Positions 6,541 to 8,767 of a stretch of 8,767 nucleotides of DNA are shown here, piece after piece. The notes beneath the pieces are model-generated. The model was not told the origin of the DNA. It searched no databases and saw only the letters and a program-made list of their open reading frames with translations. The position numbers were made by a program, and so were the translations under genes. The stretch covers positions 1 to 8,767 of the forward strand of contig VAYF01000110.1 in NCBI GenBank assembly GCA_005883885.1, read 5' to 3'. Within the stretch, counting starts at the first letter, position 1; each line of letters starts with the position of its first letter. This stretch comes from Actinomycetota bacterium (GTDB lineage Bacteria > Actinomycetota > UBA4738 > HRBIN12).

Positions 6541-7243
6541 CCGGCTCATGCCCGCCGCGGCCCTGATGTTCCTGGTGCCGGTGGGCCTCGTCGCGTGTCA
6601 GGGTGGGGCACCGGCAGCGCTCCCGACCACGGGCACCCCCTCCGCGCTTCCGACGCTCCCCCGCGGGCTCCCCACCTCCTACCCCTCGGATCTGCCCGCC
6701 GGGGATGTGCCGGTCGGCGACCTCGTTCCGAAGGGGAACGTGGTCACGGGGACGTGGTACGCCCGCACGTCTGCTGGAGACGCGATCGTCGTCGCCTGGC
6801 AACGTCGCGGGGCCGATCCGTTCCGGACCGAGCGAGGCATGGCGGTATGGCTGCACGGAGCCGATCCGGGCTCGCCGTGGCGACCGATCGACGCGGTCGG
6901 GTTCCGTGCGAACCGGGACCCGGTGTTGGGCCTCACGGCGGTGATCGGCGACGTCACCGGTGACGCGTCCGACGACGCGCTGGTGTTCGCCGAGACGGGG
7001 GGTTCGGGAGGGTGTGGGATCTACTTCGCGATCGATCTCGCGGAGGGTGCTCGGGTGTTCGATCGCAGCGTCTGCGACACCAGCATCGTCCCGTCCACGG
7101 ATCCGGTCGGTCTGGTCGTGACGGAGGCCGTCTACGCGCACGGCGACCCGCACTGCTGCCCGAGCGCCACGAGGAGGAGCGTCCTCACGTACGCCGGTGG
7201 CGAACGGTGGACGACCTCGTCGCGAACGACGACTCCCGCTTGA
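6527..7243 (+). CDS. Secreted lipoprotein of unknown function (LppP/LprE-like CC motif)
   Basis: 238 aa from GTG 6527. MIDRRRLMPAAALMFLVPVG then LVAC is a lipoprotein signal peptide: positive n-region, hydrophobic core, lipobox with lipid-modified C24, so the mature protein sits on the outer face of the membrane. A Pro/Thr/Ser-rich tether (about 27-62) precedes the folded part. GDVTGDASDDALVFAE (141-156) resembles FG-GAP/VCBS-type integrin-like or calcium-site repeats. C163 and C183 could form a disulfide, and DPHCCPSA (207-214) followed by RRSVLTYAGGERW resembles the C-terminal motif of LppP/LprE-type actinobacterial lipoproteins. I chose GTG 6527 over ATG 6548 because it supplies the RRR n-region. 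I see no Shine-Dalgarno, so translation may be leaderless. The function is unknown. Divergent from acnA and 36 bp before nurA. Confidence 0.82.
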   Translation: MIDRRRLMPAAALMFLVPVGLVACQGGAPAALPTTGTPSALPTLPRGLPTSYPSDLPAGDVPVGDLVPKGNVVTGTWYARTSAGDAIVVAWQRRGADPFRTERGMAVWLHGADPGSPWRPIDAVGFRANRDPVLGLTAVIGDVTGDASDDALVFAETGGSGGCGIYFAIDLAEGARVFDRSVCDTSIVPSTDPVGLVVTEAVYAHGDPHCCPSATRRSVLTYAGGERWTTSSRTTTPA

Positions 7244-7266
7244 GCGGAAGCGTCGGTGGCCGTGGG

Positions 7267-7282
7267 TAGTATCCGGCGCATG
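7267..7282 (+). promoter_or_regulatory. Putative leaderless promoter (-10 TAGTAT) at the nurA start
   Basis: TAGTAT (7267-7272) matches the TANNNT -10 consensus and is followed by 7 nt and then ATG at 7280, the spacing expected when transcription begins at the A of the start codon. There is no Shine-Dalgarno before 7280, which fits leaderless translation. A TTGAGC at 7240-7245 resembles a -35 box, but its 21-nt spacer is long. Alternatively the gene starts at GTG 7256 using GGAAG (7246-7250). Confidence 0.45.
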
Positions 7283-8215
7283 GCACGGATCTTCGTCGAG
7301 GGTTGGTCACCCGAGTACGGCGCTCCGTTGGATCCGGACGAGGCGCTGGCGCCGGCCGAGGGATCGGTCGATACCTCGATCGAGACCGACGACTGGATCC
7401 CGCGCGACGGCGTCGACGATGCCGTCCCCCGGATCGCTTTCGTCGACGGCGTTCGGCGTGTCGACGCGCGGCTCACGCTCGACGATCCGTCCGGTCCCGT
7501 CGCCGGGATCTGCGGCACGTTCGCGGTCGGTGCGGCGGTTTGGGACCGGGAGGGGTGCCGGTCGTGGATCGCGCACGAGCGGATCGGGCGATGGGCGGTG
7601 CTCGCGGGCGGGCGTTCTGAGACCTTCCCCGTCGTGGGGCTCGAGCCGCCGTACGACACGACGACGACAGCGGACACGGATCCCGCGGGTCTGATCAGGA
7701 CGTTGCATACCAAGATGCGGACGGCCGAGGGCCATGTCGCGACCGCCGTCGCCGCGGACAGCTTCGTGGTGGCCGACGGACCCCTGAACGAGTTGGCCCG
7801 CGTGCCCGCGGTGGGGTCGATCAAGAGCCATCGCGTGACGTATCTCCCGCCCGAGCGCAACGCCGTGGTCGCCGCGCTCGGACCGCGGCAACGCACCCCG
7901 TTATTCACCATCTCGGAGTACCGCCGGTACTCCTGGTACGTGCGGCTGGCACACGTGCAGGGCGGCCATGCATGGTCCGGGATCGTCCGGTGCGAAGCCA
8001 GCGGGCAGCTCCCCGCCGCCGAGGTGATCCGTCTCGCCGACCGGACGGCCGCGGTGCTGCCACTCGTCGCGTCCGAGCCCCATCTGGATCCCCGCGCGCC
8101 GCAGAACCTCGTTCCGATCGCAGCGCTCGAGCGACAGCTCCGCCATCGCATGGGGGAGCCGGGGCTCGTGTACCGCGCGCGCCGCGAAGCCGTGCATGAA
8201 CGGATGGCCTCGTGA
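7280..8215 (+). CDS. nurA: NurA-domain nuclease (DNA-end resection partner of HerA)
   Basis: 311 aa from ATG 7280 (an upstream GTG at 7256 would add 8). NurA nucleases are RNase H-like, metal-dependent enzymes that resect DNA ends while docked on a HerA hexamer. The two best NurA landmarks are present: a strand ending in the catalytic Asp (RIAFVDGVRRVDARL, D56) and FVVADGPLNEL (D166 in the ADGPL motif). RTPLFTISEYRRYSWYVRL (205-223), then HLDPRAPQNLVPIAALERQLRHRMG (268-292, conserved DPRAPQNL core), fit the C-terminal part of bacterial NurA-like proteins. It is soluble, without signal or membrane segments. Its stop overlaps the HerA start by 4 bp, so the two are made together. The pairing is the strongest support for the call, since NurA sequences diverge widely. 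It could belong to recombination repair or to a defence locus. Confidence 0.85.
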   Translation: MARIFVEGWSPEYGAPLDPDEALAPAEGSVDTSIETDDWIPRDGVDDAVPRIAFVDGVRRVDARLTLDDPSGPVAGICGTFAVGAAVWDREGCRSWIAHERIGRWAVLAGGRSETFPVVGLEPPYDTTTTADTDPAGLIRTLHTKMRTAEGHVATAVAADSFVVADGPLNELARVPAVGSIKSHRVTYLPPERNAVVAALGPRQRTPLFTISEYRRYSWYVRLAHVQGGHAWSGIVRCEASGQLPAAEVIRLADRTAAVLPLVASEPHLDPRAPQNLVPIAALERQLRHRMGEPGLVYRARREAVHERMAS

Positions 8216-8767
8216 GCGACGATCGCGTCGGTCGTGTGCTCGGATCCGAGCACACGACGACGGCGGAGTTCCGCGTCGTCCTGGAAGAAGAGGAGTACCT
8301 CCAACTCGACGACCTGATCGTCGTCCGCACCGAGGTACCGAAGGTCGGGGAGGTCCGGACCTACGGGGTCATCACCGAGGCCGAGGCGGTGTACGAGGGA
8401 GCGCAGTACGAATCGGACACGCATCGGATCGCGGAGCTCGGGATCATGCCTGCGGCCAAGGTCCGAACGGCTCGCGTCGCCGTCACGCGCGTCGATCCCG
8501 AGGTGTGGGTATCGGCGGACCCCGGCGAGGAGGTCGCGCGCGCGACCGGCGAGGAACGCCGAAAGGCCTTGTACGCCGATGAGATGGAGCGGCCGTTACC
8601 CATCGGACTCGGCCGCGACGGCGCCCCCGTCCACGTCGACCTGGACTTCTTCGATGGTCGCAAGGGCGGCCACATGTCCATCAGCGGGATCTCCGGGGTG
8701 GCCACCAAGACCTCGTTCGCCCTGTTCTTCCTGCGCATGCTGACCTCGGCTCCCGAGGTCGTCGGCT
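8212..8767 (+). CDS. herA: HerA-like DNA-translocating ATPase, N-terminal part (truncated by window edge)
   Basis: 185 codons are visible from GTG 8212, open to the window edge. HerA proteins are hexameric FtsK/VirB4-like motors that thread DNA and drive NurA. Residues about 5-115 form the HAS-barrel: GRVLGSEHTT, EEYLQLDDLIVVRTEVP, VRTYGVITEAEAVYEGAQYESD, then VRTARVAVTRVDPEVWVSADPGE. A linker with LYADEMERPLPIGLGRDG (about 126-143) leads to VDLDFFDG and the start of the RecA-like core, GGHMSISGISGVATKTSFA (152-170 region). K166-T167 occupy the Walker A position, but the residue before the Lys is Thr, not Gly. The rest of the ATPase, including Walker B, lies outside. GTG 8212 overlaps the nurA stop in GTGA, consistent with coupled translation. 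A perfect 28-bp palindrome lies at codons 7-16. Confidence 0.88.
   Translation, partial: MSDDRVGRVLGSEHTTTAEFRVVLEEEEYLQLDDLIVVRTEVPKVGEVRTYGVITEAEAVYEGAQYESDTHRIAELGIMPAAKVRTARVAVTRVDPEVWVSADPGEEVARATGEERRKALYADEMERPLPIGLGRDGAPVHVDLDFFDGRKGGHMSISGISGVATKTSFALFFLRMLTSAPEVVG
8231..8258. repeat. Perfect 28-bp palindrome at the 5' end of herA
   Basis: The left arm GTCGTGTGCTCGGA (8231-8244) is followed with no spacer by its exact reverse complement (8245-8258), centred on a GGATCC. Fourteen consecutive pairs are far beyond what this base composition gives by chance in under 9 kb. It starts 19 nt after the herA GTG and encodes GRVLGSEHTT. As DNA it is an ideal site for a symmetric dimeric regulator or could extrude a cruciform; as RNA it can form a hairpin (with a few bases unpaired at the tip) just inside the coding region. 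Confidence 0.85.

Noticed and set aside
6952..6965. 14-nt palindrome centred on ACCGGT in the lipoprotein gene
   Set aside because: Seven-bp arms are expected by chance more than once in a window of this size and composition; it encodes part of the GDVTGD loop.
7132..8424. 430-codon minus-strand frame opposite nurA and the herA start
   Set aside because: It covers three plus-strand genes with recognisable motifs and encodes Ser/Arg/Thr-rich shadow sequence.
8532..8547. 16-nt palindrome in herA (GGTCGCGC and its complement)
   Set aside because: Eight-bp zero-spacer palindromes are expected about once every few such windows at this GC content, and the core is an alternating CG run.
8717..8760. 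8-bp stem with 3-nt loop near the right edge, which might be a terminator
   Set aside because: It lies in the middle of the HerA ATPase core coding sequence with no T-run, and stems of this size are common here by chance.
1..8767. Mobile element, CRISPR array, tRNA or rRNA
   Set aside because: I found no transposase or integrase reading frame, no regularly spaced direct repeats and no cloverleaf or rRNA signature. Base composition looks uniform across the window.

Overview
The window is very GC-rich, with strongly G/C-biased third codon positions, GTG starts and short or overlapping gene junctions. An Rv-type LCP enzyme, an ECF sigma factor paired with an RskA-type anti-sigma factor, a monomeric AcnA aconitase and a bacterial NurA-HerA pair together suggest a chromosomal segment from an actinobacterium (Actinomycetota), possibly a little-studied lineage. 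The species cannot be fixed from sequence alone. I see no tRNA, rRNA, CRISPR array, transposase or integrase.

Layout. 1-1247 (minus): LytR-CpsA-Psr cell-wall glycopolymer transferase, its C-terminus cut by the window edge. 1248-1423: divergent intergenic region with inverted repeats. 1424-2248 (plus): protein with a receiver-like domain and a GGDEF-like domain, both lacking key catalytic residues. 2374-2949 and 2946-3623 (plus, 4-bp ATGA overlap): ECF sigma factor and its membrane-bound RskA-type anti-sigma factor. 3645-6494 (minus): aconitate hydratase AcnA, convergent with the anti-sigma gene; its true N-terminus is unclear. 6527-7243 (plus): small secreted lipoprotein, divergent from acnA. 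7280-8215 and 8212-8767 (plus, overlapping): a NurA-domain nuclease and the 5' part of a HerA-like DNA-translocating ATPase, cut by the right edge.

How they work together. The sigma and anti-sigma genes form a self-contained envelope-to-transcription signalling switch. The LCP protein and the lipoprotein are envelope components, and the aconitase is a TCA-cycle enzyme. These neighbours are probably unrelated in function. The NurA-HerA pair is a DNA-end processing machine.

The most unusual signals are a perfect 28-bp palindrome 19 bp downstream of the herA start codon, a 13-bp-stem hairpin inside the anti-sigma gene, the catalytically dead-looking receiver/GGDEF protein, the HerA P-loop without its usual GK, and the lack of a convincing start codon next to the aconitase domain.
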